From Bacteroidota bacterium (lineage in GTDB: Bacteria; Bacteroidota; Bacteroidia; Bacteroidales; Lentimicrobiaceae), in contig WSXU01000007.1 in assembly GCA_009773455.1 (NCBI GenBank), positions 62,001 through 126,000 on the forward strand: a stretch of 64,000 nucleotides of DNA, read 5' to 3'. Both the position numbers and the translations under genes were made by a program. The notes beneath the pieces are model-generated. The model ran no database searches. It was not told the origin of the DNA and saw nothing but the letters and a program-made list of their open reading frames with translations. This document shows, in pieces, positions 1 to 10,481 of the stretch (position 1 is the first letter of the stretch; each line of letters opens with the position of its first letter).

Positions 1-13
1 TCCACGTGAAACA
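1..13. promoter_or_regulatory. parS-like ParB site, cut by the window start
   Basis: The first 13 bases, TCCACGTGAAACA, are the right part of a 16-bp parS-like palindrome (consensus TGTTNCACGTGAAACA); the first three bases fall outside the window. The same site occurs in the opposite orientation at 1914-1929, so mnmG is bracketed by two copies. parS sites are bound by ParB and cluster near chromosome origins, which fits the mnmG (gidA) location. Confidence 0.6.
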
Positions 14-21
14 AATCTGAA

Positions 22-1893
22 ATGTTTAAAGAATATGATGTAATTGTAGTCGGCGCCGGACATGCGGGTTGTGAAGCAGCAGCTGCAGCGGCCAATATGG
101 GATCCTCGGTTTTGCTGATTACCATGAACATGAATTCCATAGCCCAGATGTCATGCAATCCGGCGATGGGAGGAATTGCAAAGGGACAGATTGTTCGGGA
201 AATCGATGCAATGGGAGGGTATTCCGGTATTGTGACCGACAGCACCATGATCCAGTTCAGAATGCTGAACCGGTCGAAAGGTCCCGCCATGTGGAGTCCA
301 CGTGCGCAGAGCGACCGGATGCGCTTTTCCGAGAAATGGCGCCACATGCTTGAGCAAACAAATAATCTTGATTTCTGGCAGGATACAGTTACGGGTCTGA
401 TCACAGATGATGGCAGGGTTACAGGTGTAACAACCTCCATGGGTCAAAATATTAACGGTAAATCGGTCATACTGACCAATGGGACTTTTCTGAATGGTAT
501 CATCCATATTGGAATCAAAAATTTCGGCGGAGGCAGAATGGGGGATAAGGCATCACATGGTCTCACCGAGAGCCTGCTTGCATTGGGATTCGAATCCGCC
601 AGGTTAAAGACCGGAACACCTGTAAGGGTAGATGGACGTTCCATAGATTTCAGCAGAATGGAAGAGCAAAAAGGGGATGCTCATCCAGGCCGGTTCTCTT
701 TTACAGAAACACCTGTCCTTGAAAAACAAAGAAGTTGTTATCTGACATACACCAGTCCTCAGGTTCATGATATTCTCAGACTTGGTTTTGCTGAATCACC
801 CATGTATGCCGGCCGGATTGAAGGCCGGGGGCCCCGCTATTGTCCATCCATAGAAGATAAGATTGATCGTTTCAGTGATAAAAGCAGGCACCAGCTGTTT
901 GTAGAGCCCGAAGGATGGGATACTGTTGAGTATTATGTGAACGGATTTTCATCATCGTTGCCCGACCATATTCAATTCAGGGCATTGCAGAAAGTTCCCG
1001 GATTTGAGCATGCTAAAATTTTCAGACCTGGATATGCCATTGAATATGACTATTTTCCTCCTGTACAATTAAACTATTCACTTGAAACAAGACTTATACA
1101 GAATCTCTATTTTGCAGGTCAGATCAATGGCACTACCGGTTATGAAGAGGCGGCAGCCCAGGGATTGATGGCCGGTATAAACGCGCATCAAAAAGTTCAT
1201 GACAATCCACCTTTCATCCTATCCAGATCGGAAGCTTATATTGGAGTGTTGATCGACGATTTAATTACAAAAGGAATCGATGAGCCTTACCGGATGTTTA
1301 CCTCACGTGCCGAATACAGGATACTGCTGCGTCAGGATAATGCCGACCTCCGTCTCACCCCCCTTTCATATAAACTGGGACTGGCCAGCCCCGAAAGGTA
1401 CCAGAGGGTGCAGTCGAAACTTATGTCCATCGGGAATGCAATTCATTTCCTCGCGAATTATAGTGTTTCGCCCGATCAGGTTAATAATTTGCTTGGGGAC
1501 CTGGACACTGCACCCATTTCCCAGAAGGTTAAACTCTCCGGTTTGTTGCTCCGGCCCCAGGTAGGTCTTAACGATCTGATCGGGATACTTCCCGATGTCA
1601 GGGAACATTTTTATGCGAACCTCTCGCTGAGTTCTGAACTGATTGAAGAAACCGAGATACTTGTCAAATATGAGGGTTATATCGGTAAAGAAAAAGAGAT
1701 TGCAGAAAAAATCTCAAAATTTGAGGACATTCCCCTTAAAGCAGACTTTGACTATAAATCCCTGACTTCTCTTTCATTCGAAGCCAGAGAAAAACTCAGC
1801 AAAATCAAACCCGGGACCATTGGTCAGGCGAGCAGAATTAACGGGGTTTCCCCTTCCGATATCTCTGTATTAGTTGTATATTTGGGCCGCTAA
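22..1893 (+). CDS. mnmG: tRNA uridine-5-carboxymethylaminomethyl modification enzyme MnmG (GidA)
   Basis: FAD-dependent subunit of the MnmE-MnmG complex, which makes the 5-carboxymethylaminomethyl modification on wobble uridine 34 of several tRNAs in the cytoplasm. The 623-residue length is normal for the family. The N-terminal dinucleotide-binding motif VVGAGHAGCEAA lies at about residues 9-20, the family motif GGGRMGDKAS at about 169, and the C-terminal FAGQINGTTGYEEAAAQG segment around 370. The start is the ATG at 22. The gene sits between two parS-like sites, as is common for gidA near the replication origin. mnmE is not visible in the window. Confidence 0.97.
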   Translation: MFKEYDVIVVGAGHAGCEAAAAAANMGSSVLLITMNMNSIAQMSCNPAMGGIAKGQIVREIDAMGGYSGIVTDSTMIQFRMLNRSKGPAMWSPRAQSDRMRFSEKWRHMLEQTNNLDFWQDTVTGLITDDGRVTGVTTSMGQNINGKSVILTNGTFLNGIIHIGIKNFGGGRMGDKASHGLTESLLALGFESARLKTGTPVRVDGRSIDFSRMEEQKGDAHPGRFSFTETPVLEKQRSCYLTYTSPQVHDILRLGFAESPMYAGRIEGRGPRYCPSIEDKIDRFSDKSRHQLFVEPEGWDTVEYYVNGFSSSLPDHIQFRALQKVPGFEHAKIFRPGYAIEYDYFPPVQLNYSLETRLIQNLYFAGQINGTTGYEEAAAQGLMAGINAHQKVHDNPPFILSRSEAYIGVLIDDLITKGIDEPYRMFTSRAEYRILLRQDNADLRLTPLSYKLGLASPERYQRVQSKLMSIGNAIHFLANYSVSPDQVNNLLGDLDTAPISQKVKLSGLLLRPQVGLNDLIGILPDVREHFYANLSLSSELIEETEILVKYEGYIGKEKEIAEKISKFEDIPLKADFDYKSLTSLSFEAREKLSKIKPGTIGQASRINGVSPSDISVLVVYLGR

Positions 1894-1913
1894 ATACCAT
1901 CTCCTAAACCAAT

Positions 1914-1929
1914 TGTTTCACGTGGAACA
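1914..1929. promoter_or_regulatory. parS-like ParB binding site
   Basis: TGTTTCACGTGGAACA matches the bacterial parS consensus TGTTNCACGTGAAACA at all but one position. It lies in the 3' flank of mnmG and overlaps the likely GTG start of the next gene. The site is seen directly; ParB binding is inferred from the consensus. Confidence 0.7.
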
Positions 1930-2845
1930 CTCTGCCTTTACGCCTGCATTCACATGCTTACTATGTGATAATAAGGCATTTACAAAATCCATGGAGTTAA
2001 GTGATTATTTTCTCACCCAGGAGAAATTCACACTTTATAAATGTAACGCCTGCGGCCTGGTGCACACGACTCCTGTGCCGTCCCTTTCAAAGCTTTCCGA
2101 TTATTATGCATCGGAAGAATACATTTCACATTCAGGCAAAAAGACCAACCTCATCGGTAAGGTCTATCTTCGTGTAAGGAAGTATACCCATGCCCGAAAA
2201 TACAGACTTGTAAATAAGCATTCCAGGGGTCGGTCAATACTTGACATCGGTTGTGCTACAGGAGAATTTCTGAATTTCTGTTCAGCCAGGGGAATGACGG
2301 TAACCGGCATAGAACCAAATCCGAAGGCCAGAAATTATGCTGTGTCACAATACCATCTTGATGTAAAGGATGAGCAGGAAATTGAACTGTTGAAATCGGG
2401 TTCAGTTGATGTTATTACCATGTGGCATGTGCTTGAACATGTACCTGACCTGAACCGGAGGATGATGGATCTTTCCAGATTATTAAAGGAAGATGGTACG
2501 GCATTTATTGCACTTCCCAATCATTCATCATTCGATGCAAAATACTATAGTGAACATTGGGCAGCATGGGATGTACCCCGCCATCTGTTTCATTTCGACC
2601 GGACTTCTTTCCGACATCTCGCAGAGAAACATAATTTCACTGTCACCGATATACTTCCCATGCGCTTTGATGCCTTTTATGTGTCAATGCTGAGTGAGAA
2701 ATACCGTCGTGGGAAATCATCGGTGCTCAATGCAGTGCTGGTAGGACTCAGATCTAATTTAAAGGCAATGACCGGCAGGGGCGAATACTCAAGTCTTATT
2801 TATGTGATAAAAAAAAACGGAACAATTAAATCCCGAACCGTCTGA
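1922..2845 (+). CDS. class I SAM-dependent methyltransferase with N-terminal zinc ribbon
   Basis: An N-terminal four-cysteine pair (CLLC, then CNAC about 35 residues on) forms a zinc-ribbon-like element typical of this methyltransferase family. The Rossmann SAM-binding motif ILDIGCATGEFL and the motif-II-like segment VDVITMWHVLEHVPDL follow. The substrate cannot be told; relatives often act on sugars or lipids in surface polysaccharide pathways. The start is uncertain: the CLLC motif must be included, which leaves GTG at 1922 (inside the parS-like site) or an upstream TTG at 1874, and no ATG precedes the motif. A weak 8-bp inverted repeat, AAACGGAA/TTCCGTTT, at 2815-2858 overlaps the gene end and may help termination. 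Confidence 0.85.
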   Translation: MEHSAFTPAFTCLLCDNKAFTKSMELSDYFLTQEKFTLYKCNACGLVHTTPVPSLSKLSDYYASEEYISHSGKKTNLIGKVYLRVRKYTHARKYRLVNKHSRGRSILDIGCATGEFLNFCSARGMTVTGIEPNPKARNYAVSQYHLDVKDEQEIELLKSGSVDVITMWHVLEHVPDLNRRMMDLSRLLKEDGTAFIALPNHSSFDAKYYSEHWAAWDVPRHLFHFDRTSFRHLAEKHNFTVTDILPMRFDAFYVSMLSEKYRRGKSSVLNAVLVGLRSNLKAMTGRGEYSSLIYVIKKNGTIKSRTV

Positions 2846-3050
2846 AACAATTCCGTTTACTATCTTTACAAGCCAACGGCAACACCTGAAGCGATTTTAC
2901 TTCCAATTGACTGGGGTAGGAAATTGGTTTTGGCATTTGTGCCTTGATATTCAATGCATTATGTTTTCTATTGCCTTGCCGGAGCGGTCTTCCGCTGAGA
3001 TTGACGTAAAAATGCCCGATTCTCCTGCAAACAAATAAGACAGTTGTCGT

Positions 3051-4550
3051 ATGTTAAAAGAATTTGTCCGAAGACAATCACCCTGGATCCTGATCCTACT
3101 GTCAGGAGTTCTGTTTTTCTGCGCGTATTTAAATAGCATCAACCATAAGAATTCGCTCAGCCCAGGCAAACTTATTCCTGTTTTTACTGAAAAGCTGAAT
3201 GAACGTTATGAAAAATCCCGATTGCTGCTGGATCAACTCATCAGTTCGGAAATAGAATATTCTTTTGGTAGTCTCAGCGAATCCGGAGCTAAACTTCCGG
3301 AGTTCTACAGCCTGTATGTATTTTACGACGAAACACTTCTTTACTGGTCCGATAATTCATTAAATCCTTACATCTCATCGGTTGACTCCCTGGCAAGTTC
3401 AAGGATTACCATATCGGGTAACGGTGTATACCAGGTAGTGGTAAAACGTGCCGGTCACTATACATTTTTGATCACCGACCTTGTGAAATCCAGGTTCAGT
3501 TATCATAATGATTATCTCTCTCCGGCCTTTAATCCTGAGTACGGGATTCCCTCTTCCTATGAAATATCACATGCCCGTCAGGGTTATCCGGTTCTTGATA
3601 AGAATGGCAGGTATCTTTTTTCCCTGCAGTCCAAAGACAAGGGTGTTGTGTTTTCAACACAATTCACCATGCTTCAGTATCTGCTTTACCTCATTGGCTT
3701 TATTCTGTTTATCATCTCGATTTATCTGATCTATCTTCGGTTTACACCACTGAAAAAATATCCTGTTCTTATTATTCTCCTTATTTTGGATATTCTGATT
3801 ATCAGGGCTTTGCTGATCTACTTCCGTATCCCTTCATCGCTGTATACTTCTGAATTATTCAGCCCGCTTTATTTTGCCTATTCTTCATTTCTGCCTTCTT
3901 TGGGAGATTTCTTTACCGATGCGCTGATCTCCGCACTGGTTTTATACCTGTCTTTCCGGTTGATTCAGAAAAGCGGGTTCATAAGTACCCCAAAACCGTT
4001 TTTCAGACTTCCTTTACAGGTTTTCCTTACTTCAATTGCTGTATTTTTCTATTACCTTGTTTGTTATCTTCTGAACGTACTGATCAACAATTCGTCTTTC
4101 AGTCTTGACTTCGGTAATGTCCCCGGATTTTCGCCTTATGCCATCATGGCATACTTTATTATTGCTTTCATACTGGCTGGCTATTTCTTTATTTCTTACA
4201 CTATTTTAAGACACCTTGTTCTGGGTGCCGGCTGGAAAACCGGCTCCACGGTCTTTGTTACGATTAACCTGATTTTTTTCCTTTTTTCAGAGCCTTTTGG
4301 CTACTACAGGCCACAGCTAATGTTATTGCTTCTTCAGGGCGCATATTTCTTTATTCTTGTGCTTATTTATACGAAAGTTCTGCGATTTCCGCACCTGACA
4401 TCAATCAGCTTTCTGGTATTGATTCTTACGCTTGTTTCTTCATATAGTCTATTCATAAACAGAGGTCTGAAGGAGAAGAACGAACGTAAGCTTATTGCCT
4501 TAAGGCTGTCATCGGACCAAAGGATTCAACGCTCAGGCAGCTTTATCTGA
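3051..4550 (+). pseudogene. N-terminal membrane half of a frameshifted NtrY-like sensor histidine kinase
   Basis: 499 codons starting at ATG 3051. An N-terminal membrane anchor (about residues 13-27) is followed by an extracytoplasmic region to about residue 200 and then many hydrophobic segments (about 210-480). The frame stops early at 4548-4550. Just before the stop, the other frame continues with residues that suit the family (KDSTLRQLYLKAWEDP, coded from 4520), so one A appears to be missing from the CAAAGG run at 4518-4523. With that base restored this joins the 4568-6694 part into one kinase of about 1,215 residues. It could be a true mutation or an assembly error. Confidence 0.8.
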
Positions 4551-4567
4551 AAGCCTGGGAAGATCCC

Positions 4568-6694
4568 GTGGAAGAAACCAGATGCATAGATTATGTGAAA
4601 AGTGAATATTTCAGCGGCTACTGGTCAGTATATAACATTCAGGTTACCTTGTGTTTTCAGGATAAAGCCCTGCAGATACGTCCATCAAATTACATTATCG
4701 GATGCCGGGAATACTTTACCGACATTATTAACCGTCTGGGAGAACCCACTTCCAGCCCTTCGCTTTTCTTTATCCGTGAATCGTATGATGCAAGCAGTTA
4801 TATTGCCAAAATACCTATGCTTGCAAACGAAGGTAAACAGCCATCCGCTTTTCTGGTAATAGAGCTTAGTCCGAAATACGTTCCGAAAGGACTTGGATAC
4901 CCCGAACTTCTGATGGATAAAACAAATTCAACCAGAACCGATATCTCCGATTATTCCTATGCCATTTTCTTCAAAGATGAACTTGTAAAAAATGTAGGTG
5001 ACTATAACTTTGGTGTGAATGAAACCAGGGAAATCAGGACTCCTGAAGATTTAACCTTTTATGATAAAAATGGATACAATCATCTTCACCATATCATTAA
5101 TAAAGATACCTGTATTGTCATCAGCAAACAAAATGAAGGTTTACTGGATACGCTTTCTCCCTTTACCTATCAGTTGATCTTTCATATTTTATTGCTGTTA
5201 ATAGCATTCGGGATATTCAATCTTGGCCATTCAGAACATAAGAGGACCCTTGATTTCAAAACCAGGCTTCAGTTGATGGTTGTTATCCTTGTCCTGTTTG
5301 CCTCCTTTTCGGTAGGATATACAACGTTAATAAACATCAGGAACCTGAACGACAAGAAGAACCGTGATATGCTTAGTGAAAAGGCGCATTCTGTGCTTAT
5401 TGAACTTGAGCATAAGCTTGCATCCATGGACATTCTTGATAAAAGTCAGAAATCCTACCTCGAAGAATTGCTGACCAAGTTTTCGCTCGTATTCTTCAGT
5501 GATATCAATCTTTACGATATTAACGGACGACTATTGGCATCCTCGCGCCCACAGATTTTTGAAGAAGGCCTGAAATCGGAGCTGATGGGCACTCTTCCTT
5601 ATGAACAGCTGGCGAGAAACAAGCGTACGCTGTTCATAGGCGATGAAAAGATAGGAAATTACAAATACCTCTCAGCCTACCTGCCATTCAGGAATGAGCA
5701 GAATAAGCTGACTGCCTATATCAACTTACCCTATTTCGCCAGGGAACAGGAACTTCGCCAGGAGATATCGGCTTTCCTGGTTGCATTCATAAACATCTAT
5801 GTGCTTCTAACCGTCCTGGCAGTTATCATCTCCATACTGGCAGGTAATTACCTGATGCGGCCCCTTCAGATTATCCGGAACAGGTTCAGCAGGCTGAATC
5901 TGGGTCAGACCAATGAAAAAATAAGTTATTCAAGAAAAGATGAACTTGGTGACCTGATCAACGAATACAATCTCATGGTTGATAAACTGGCCGACAGCGC
6001 TGTTAAACTGGCTCAATCAGAAAGAGAAAGCGCATGGCGTGAGATGGCCCGTCAGGTTGCCCATGAAATTAAAAACCCGCTTACCCCGATGAAGCTAAGC
6101 ATTCAGCATTTGCACAAATCGTGGGATGAAAAGGCTGCCGATTGGGAAAACAAACTTGAAAAAACAACTCAAACCCTGGTTGAACAGATTGATTCACTTG
6201 CAGCCATAGCTACTGCATTCTCTGATTTTGCAAAATTGCCTTCACCCTCAAACAGCAAAGCCGAACTTACCGTGATCATCCGTAAAGCCATAGCGCTTTT
6301 TAATCAGGATCCGGATATTAACTTCAGTTTTACTCTTCCTGATCAACCATGCTATGTTTTTGCAGACGAAAAGCAACTTTCGAGGGTGTTTATCAACCTT
6401 TTCAACAATGCGGTTCAGGCAATTCCGCAAAAATCAAAGGGATTGGTAAGTGTGAGGCTGATGAGCGAGGGTAATAAGCACCGCATTGAAATCTCCGACA
6501 ATGGAACCGGTATCGAAGAGGAAAGGAAATCAAAAATATTTTCACCTAATTTTACAACCAAATCAGGGGGAATGGGTCTCGGGCTGGCCATGGTAAAAAA
6601 TATTGTTGACACCATAGGAGGGGAAATATCATTTGTTTCACAGGAAGGAGCCGGAACAACATTTATTATAGAATTGCCCGCAATGGCTGAATAG
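4568..6694 (+). CDS. C-terminal half of NtrY-like sensor histidine kinase (downstream of frameshift)
   Basis: Contains a second periplasmic sensor region, a membrane segment near residues 410-425, a HAMP-like linker (MRPLQIIRNRF), a HisKA box HEIKNPLTPMKLSIQHL with H at about residue 499, an N box NLFNNAVQAI, and G boxes DNGTGIEE and GGMGLGLAMV. This is a membrane two-component kinase of the NtrY type; the signal is unknown and no response regulator lies beside it. The GTG at 4568 is only the first start codon after the frameshift. The open frame runs back to about 4520 and matches the upstream part, so this is probably not an independent gene. Confidence 0.85.
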   Translation: MEETRCIDYVKSEYFSGYWSVYNIQVTLCFQDKALQIRPSNYIIGCREYFTDIINRLGEPTSSPSLFFIRESYDASSYIAKIPMLANEGKQPSAFLVIELSPKYVPKGLGYPELLMDKTNSTRTDISDYSYAIFFKDELVKNVGDYNFGVNETREIRTPEDLTFYDKNGYNHLHHIINKDTCIVISKQNEGLLDTLSPFTYQLIFHILLLLIAFGIFNLGHSEHKRTLDFKTRLQLMVVILVLFASFSVGYTTLINIRNLNDKKNRDMLSEKAHSVLIELEHKLASMDILDKSQKSYLEELLTKFSLVFFSDINLYDINGRLLASSRPQIFEEGLKSELMGTLPYEQLARNKRTLFIGDEKIGNYKYLSAYLPFRNEQNKLTAYINLPYFAREQELRQEISAFLVAFINIYVLLTVLAVIISILAGNYLMRPLQIIRNRFSRLNLGQTNEKISYSRKDELGDLINEYNLMVDKLADSAVKLAQSERESAWREMARQVAHEIKNPLTPMKLSIQHLHKSWDEKAADWENKLEKTTQTLVEQIDSLAAIATAFSDFAKLPSPSNSKAELTVIIRKAIALFNQDPDINFSFTLPDQPCYVFADEKQLSRVFINLFNNAVQAIPQKSKGLVSVRLMSEGNKHRIEISDNGTGIEEERKSKIFSPNFTTKSGGMGLGLAMVKNIVDTIGGEISFVSQEGAGTTFIIELPAMAE

Positions 6695-6720
6695 ATGTTC
6701 AATCAGACAATAATTTATTC

Positions 6721-8211
6721 TTGAATCCACTTAAAAAACTCGCCGGCCAAACTGCCATTTACGGGCTGCCAACCATCCTTGGCCGGTTACTCAACTATCT
6801 GCTCGTTCCTCTGTATACGAGGGTTTTTGTCCCGACAGAATATGGAATTGTAACAGAGTTGTATGCCTATGTAGCCTTCCTTTTTGTGATACTTACTTAT
6901 GGGATGGAGACCGCTTTTTTCAGATTTGCCAGTCAGGCTGAATTCAGAAAAAAAGTCTTTGGTACTTCGCTTTTATCACTGATGATAACTTCGATCATTT
7001 TTCTGATTATCGTTTACGGAACAGCGCCATTTCTATCAATAAAACTTGGTTATACAGGGCATCCAGAATATGTAAAATGGTTTGCCCTGATTCTGGCTAT
7101 GGATGCGATAAGTACAATTCCTTATGCCAACCTGAGGCTCGAAAACAAACCCATTCGTTTCGCTTTTGTCAAGGTATCCAATATAGTCATCAACATCGGA
7201 TTCAACCTGTTTTTTATCCTTCTGTGCCCATACATAATAGGACAATTCCCCGAATCAACTGTTTCCGGATTGCTCAGCCACATCTACAATCCTGAAACCG
7301 GTGTTGGTTATATTTTTATTTCCAACCTCATTGCCAGTCTTGTGACCTTCGTCATGCTTTTTCCGGAAGTGCGGATAAAGGGTCTCTCCATTGACCGGAA
7401 TCTGTTGAAACAAATGCTCAGATACAGCTGGCCCCTATTGATTTTCGGACTGGCGGGCATCGTTAATGAAACCTTTGATCGTGTAATCCTGAAGCATTTA
7501 CTTCCCGACAAGGCAGGAGCAATGGCGCAGCTGGGAATTTACGGAGCCTGTTATAAGGTTTCCATACTCATGACATTGTTTGTCCAAACTTACCGTTATG
7601 CCGCAGAACCCTTCTTTTTTGACCAGGCAGGCAAAAGCGATGCAAGGAAAACATATGCAACCATGATGCATTATTTTATTCTGGTCTGCCTTTTCATTTT
7701 TCTGGGGATCATGCTCTACATTGATTTAGTTATGGTATTTGTTGGGAAGGATTTCAGGGAAGGCGTGGGCATTGTGCCAATCCTGCTGCTGGCTAACCTG
7801 TTCCTGGGTGTATTTTATAACCTGAGTGTCTGGTTTAAGCTTACCGACCGGACAAAAACAGGGGCAGCCATTTCACTCGCGGGGGCAGCCATAACGCTTA
7901 TTCTCAACTTTATCCTGATACCGGTTATGGGATATATGGGTGCTGCCTGGGCAACACTGATCTGCTACGCATCAATGATGGTAATTTCCTATCTGGCAGG
8001 TCAAAAACACTATCCGGTCAGTTATAACCTTAAAAGTGCTTTAAAATACAGCCTCCTCACGGCTGCAATATATACGATATCTGTCGTTCCTCTGACAGAA
8101 ATGCCCTGGCAGAAATATGTCATAAATTCGGCTATGCTCGTTTTATTTTCCGCTTATGTATTCCATACAGAACGTCAAAGGTTACGGTTGATAGCAAACA
8201 AAGGCTATTAA
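6721..8211 (+). CDS. polysaccharide flippase-like membrane protein (MATE/MVF superfamily)
   Basis: A 496-residue protein with about 12-14 hydrophobic segments spread over its length and the family opening [19 protein letters not shown]. Members move lipid-linked oligosaccharides across the inner membrane for surface polysaccharide assembly. The start is TTG at 6721: no ATG lies upstream in frame and the N-terminus fits the family there. The stop overlaps the ATG at 8211. No glycosyltransferases are adjacent, so the cargo cannot be named. Confidence 0.85.
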   Translation: MNPLKKLAGQTAIYGLPTILGRLLNYLLVPLYTRVFVPTEYGIVTELYAYVAFLFVILTYGMETAFFRFASQAEFRKKVFGTSLLSLMITSIIFLIIVYGTAPFLSIKLGYTGHPEYVKWFALILAMDAISTIPYANLRLENKPIRFAFVKVSNIVINIGFNLFFILLCPYIIGQFPESTVSGLLSHIYNPETGVGYIFISNLIASLVTFVMLFPEVRIKGLSIDRNLLKQMLRYSWPLLIFGLAGIVNETFDRVILKHLLPDKAGAMAQLGIYGACYKVSILMTLFVQTYRYAAEPFFFDQAGKSDARKTYATMMHYFILVCLFIFLGIMLYIDLVMVFVGKDFREGVGIVPILLLANLFLGVFYNLSVWFKLTDRTKTGAAISLAGAAITLILNFILIPVMGYMGAAWATLICYASMMVISYLAGQKHYPVSYNLKSALKYSLLTAAIYTISVVPLTEMPWQKYVINSAMLVLFSAYVFHTERQRLRLIANKGY

Positions 8212-8264
8212 TGCTTAATTTTGCTCCGGAATTCTCATTTTTATATACGAATACCCGGATCAGC

Positions 8265-8699
8265 ATGCAGATAAGAATTGTAAATAAATCACAACATCCT
8301 TTGCCGGCTTATGAAACGAATGCTTCTGCCGGAATGGACCTCAGGGCCAATCTGGCAGAACCGGTCGTACTCCGGACGCTGGAAAGGGCATTGATACCAA
8401 CAGGTCTGTTTATTGAATTACCCGTAGGTTTTGAAGCACAGATCAGGCCGAGAAGTGGTCTGGCAGCCCGTTCCGGCATTACTGTACTCAATTCACCGGG
8501 CACCATTGATGCTGACTACAGGGGTGAAATAAAGATTATTCTGGTCAATCTTTCGGCAGAGCCATTTACAGTGAATACCGGTGACCGGATTGCCCAGATG
8601 ATCATTTCCAGGCATGAGAAAGCAGAACTGATCGAAACGGAAGTATTGAATGATTCGGAACGGGGTTCAGGTGGTTTTGGACATACCGGGAAAAACTGA
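8265..8699 (+). CDS. dut: deoxyuridine 5'-triphosphate nucleotidohydrolase (dUTPase)
   Basis: Hydrolyses dUTP to dUMP and pyrophosphate, which keeps uracil out of DNA and feeds dTMP synthesis. All five motifs of trimeric dUTPases are visible in order: [35 protein letters not shown] and the C-terminal [10 protein letters not shown]. The start at ATG 8265 gives about 144 residues, the normal length. An in-frame ATG at 8211 would add 18 residues that do not fit the family. It lies directly downstream of the flippase gene. Confidence 0.96.
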   Translation: MQIRIVNKSQHPLPAYETNASAGMDLRANLAEPVVLRTLERALIPTGLFIELPVGFEAQIRPRSGLAARSGITVLNSPGTIDADYRGEIKIILVNLSAEPFTVNTGDRIAQMIISRHEKAELIETEVLNDSERGSGGFGHTGKN

Positions 8700-8738
8700 T
8701 CTTTCTTTTCTGCAGAGAAATTAATTAAACCAATCCTG

Positions 8739-10481
8739 ATGAAGTTTTCGAAAGTAATATATCTGTCTATTCTGGTTTTTTTTAATCTGAACAGCTATTC
8801 CCAGGAACTTCCGGAAGGCGTGGAAGGAAATTCCAGTCAGGCCGAGACCCGTCTTTCCAAAGAAAAACAGCATACGAGGGATATCTTTTTTGAAGCAAAC
8901 AAGGCCAAAATCACAGATAATCCGGAAAAGGCACTTTCATTGTTTAATCAATGTATTGAAAACGATCCCTCAAACGACGCTGCCTGGTACGAACTTTCGC
9001 TTTTATACTATAATCAGAATGATCTTCCAAAGTCGATTACCCATGCATTAAAAGCATGGGAACTTGATCCTGACAACATATGGTATAGCCTCACACTGGC
9101 CGGGCTTTATAACAACAATTCCCAACCGGCCGAAGCGAGGAAAATCTATGAACGTCTTTGTGCTTCAAATCCTGAAAACCCGGAATATGCCATAGAACTG
9201 GCCAATACATGGCTACAGCTGGATAAACCCCAGGAAGCAATAGATATATATGACAGGCTGGAATTGCAGACCGGAATCAATGAAGATTTCTCGATGCAGA
9301 AACACCGGATATACCTGGCCATGGGTAAAGATAAAAAAGCGCTGGAAGAGCTTGAAAAACTGGCAGAAGCCAATCGGGGTGACAGCCGTATTCTTTCCTT
9401 GCTTGCCGAGTTTTACGTTATACAGGGCAACGATGACAAAGCGCTGAAAACCTACAAGAGTATACAGGAAGTTGATCCGGAGAATCCATATATTCATATT
9501 TCGCTTGCCGATTATTACCGCAAAAGGGGGGATCTCAGGAAAGCCACCGAATCGTTGAAAACCGGATTTTCAAACCCATATCTGGATGCAAATACGAAGG
9601 TTCAGATCATGATGACTTACTATTCCCAAACGGGCGACTATGAAGGGATGCAACAGGATATCCTTGAATTATCAAAGATTCTTGCAGAAATGCATCCAAA
9701 TGAACCCCGAGTACTTATGCTGAGGGGCGAAATGCTGATGATGTCTGAGAAATGGTCCGAGGCCCTCGGGGTATTCAGGAAAGTGAATACCCTTGATCCG
9801 GGAAAATACCAGGTGTGGGAAAATATACTCAGGATTAATGCCATCAATAATGACTATACTATGCTGGCTATTGAAAGCAGTGAGGCAATGGAACTCTTCC
9901 CGGTTCAGCCTCTGCCGTATTACTTTAACGGATACGCGAATTATTTGCTGAAAGACTATGAAACGGCAGCAAAGTCGCTGGCTACCGGAGTTAAATTCGT
10001 GTTGAATGACAACGCTATGCTTTCTGATTTTTACAGCCTTACGGGCGATATCTATCATGCTGCCAAAAAGAACCAGGAATCGTTCAATTCATATGAATCG
10101 GCTTTGAAATACAATCCGGAAAATGCATCTGTTCTTAACAATTATGCCTACTACCTGTCATTAACCGGCGAAAATCTTTCAAAGGCTGCTCAGATGGCTG
10201 AAAAAGCCAACCTTTTAAGTCCGGATAACGCAACTTATCTTGATACATGGGCATGGGTTCTTTATAAACAGGGTGAATTTGAACAGGCGTTGGTCAAAAT
10301 GGAACATGTTCTGAAGCTGGATAAAAATCCGGGAGCTGTTGTAATAGAGCATTATGGCGACATTCTTTACAAACTCAACAGGATACCGGAAGCAAAAGAG
10401 TGGTGGCTTAAAGCTAAAGATGCCGGAGAAGGCTCTGAATTCCTTGATAAAAAGGTAAAAGATGGCAAAATCTATGAATAA
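8739..10481 (+). CDS. TPR-repeat protein, probably exported
   Basis: 580 residues with a signal peptide at about 1-20 (MKFSKVIYLSILVFFNLNSY) and then TPR units along the chain, for example ALSLFNQCIENDPSNDAAWY and EARKIYERLCASNPENPEYA. TPR solenoids act as protein-binding scaffolds. In Bacteroidota this gene, a DUF4292 lipoprotein and an M23 peptidase-like gene often stand together, which suggests a role in envelope assembly. The end overlaps the start of the lipoprotein gene by 20 bp, consistent with one operon. Confidence 0.9.
   Translation: MKFSKVIYLSILVFFNLNSYSQELPEGVEGNSSQAETRLSKEKQHTRDIFFEANKAKITDNPEKALSLFNQCIENDPSNDAAWYELSLLYYNQNDLPKSITHALKAWELDPDNIWYSLTLAGLYNNNSQPAEARKIYERLCASNPENPEYAIELANTWLQLDKPQEAIDIYDRLELQTGINEDFSMQKHRIYLAMGKDKKALEELEKLAEANRGDSRILSLLAEFYVIQGNDDKALKTYKSIQEVDPENPYIHISLADYYRKRGDLRKATESLKTGFSNPYLDANTKVQIMMTYYSQTGDYEGMQQDILELSKILAEMHPNEPRVLMLRGEMLMMSEKWSEALGVFRKVNTLDPGKYQVWENILRINAINNDYTMLAIESSEAMELFPVQPLPYYFNGYANYLLKDYETAAKSLATGVKFVLNDNAMLSDFYSLTGDIYHAAKKNQESFNSYESALKYNPENASVLNNYAYYLSLTGENLSKAAQMAEKANLLSPDNATYLDTWAWVLYKQGEFEQALVKMEHVLKLDKNPGAVVIEHYGDILYKLNRIPEAKEWWLKAKDAGEGSEFLDKKVKDGKIYE

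Noticed and set aside
4515-4525. Programmed -1 ribosomal frameshift in the kinase gene
   Set aside because: The sequence GACCAAAGG does not fit the X-XXY-YYZ slippery pattern in the required frame, and no long overlap or stimulatory stem is seen; a lost base is simpler.
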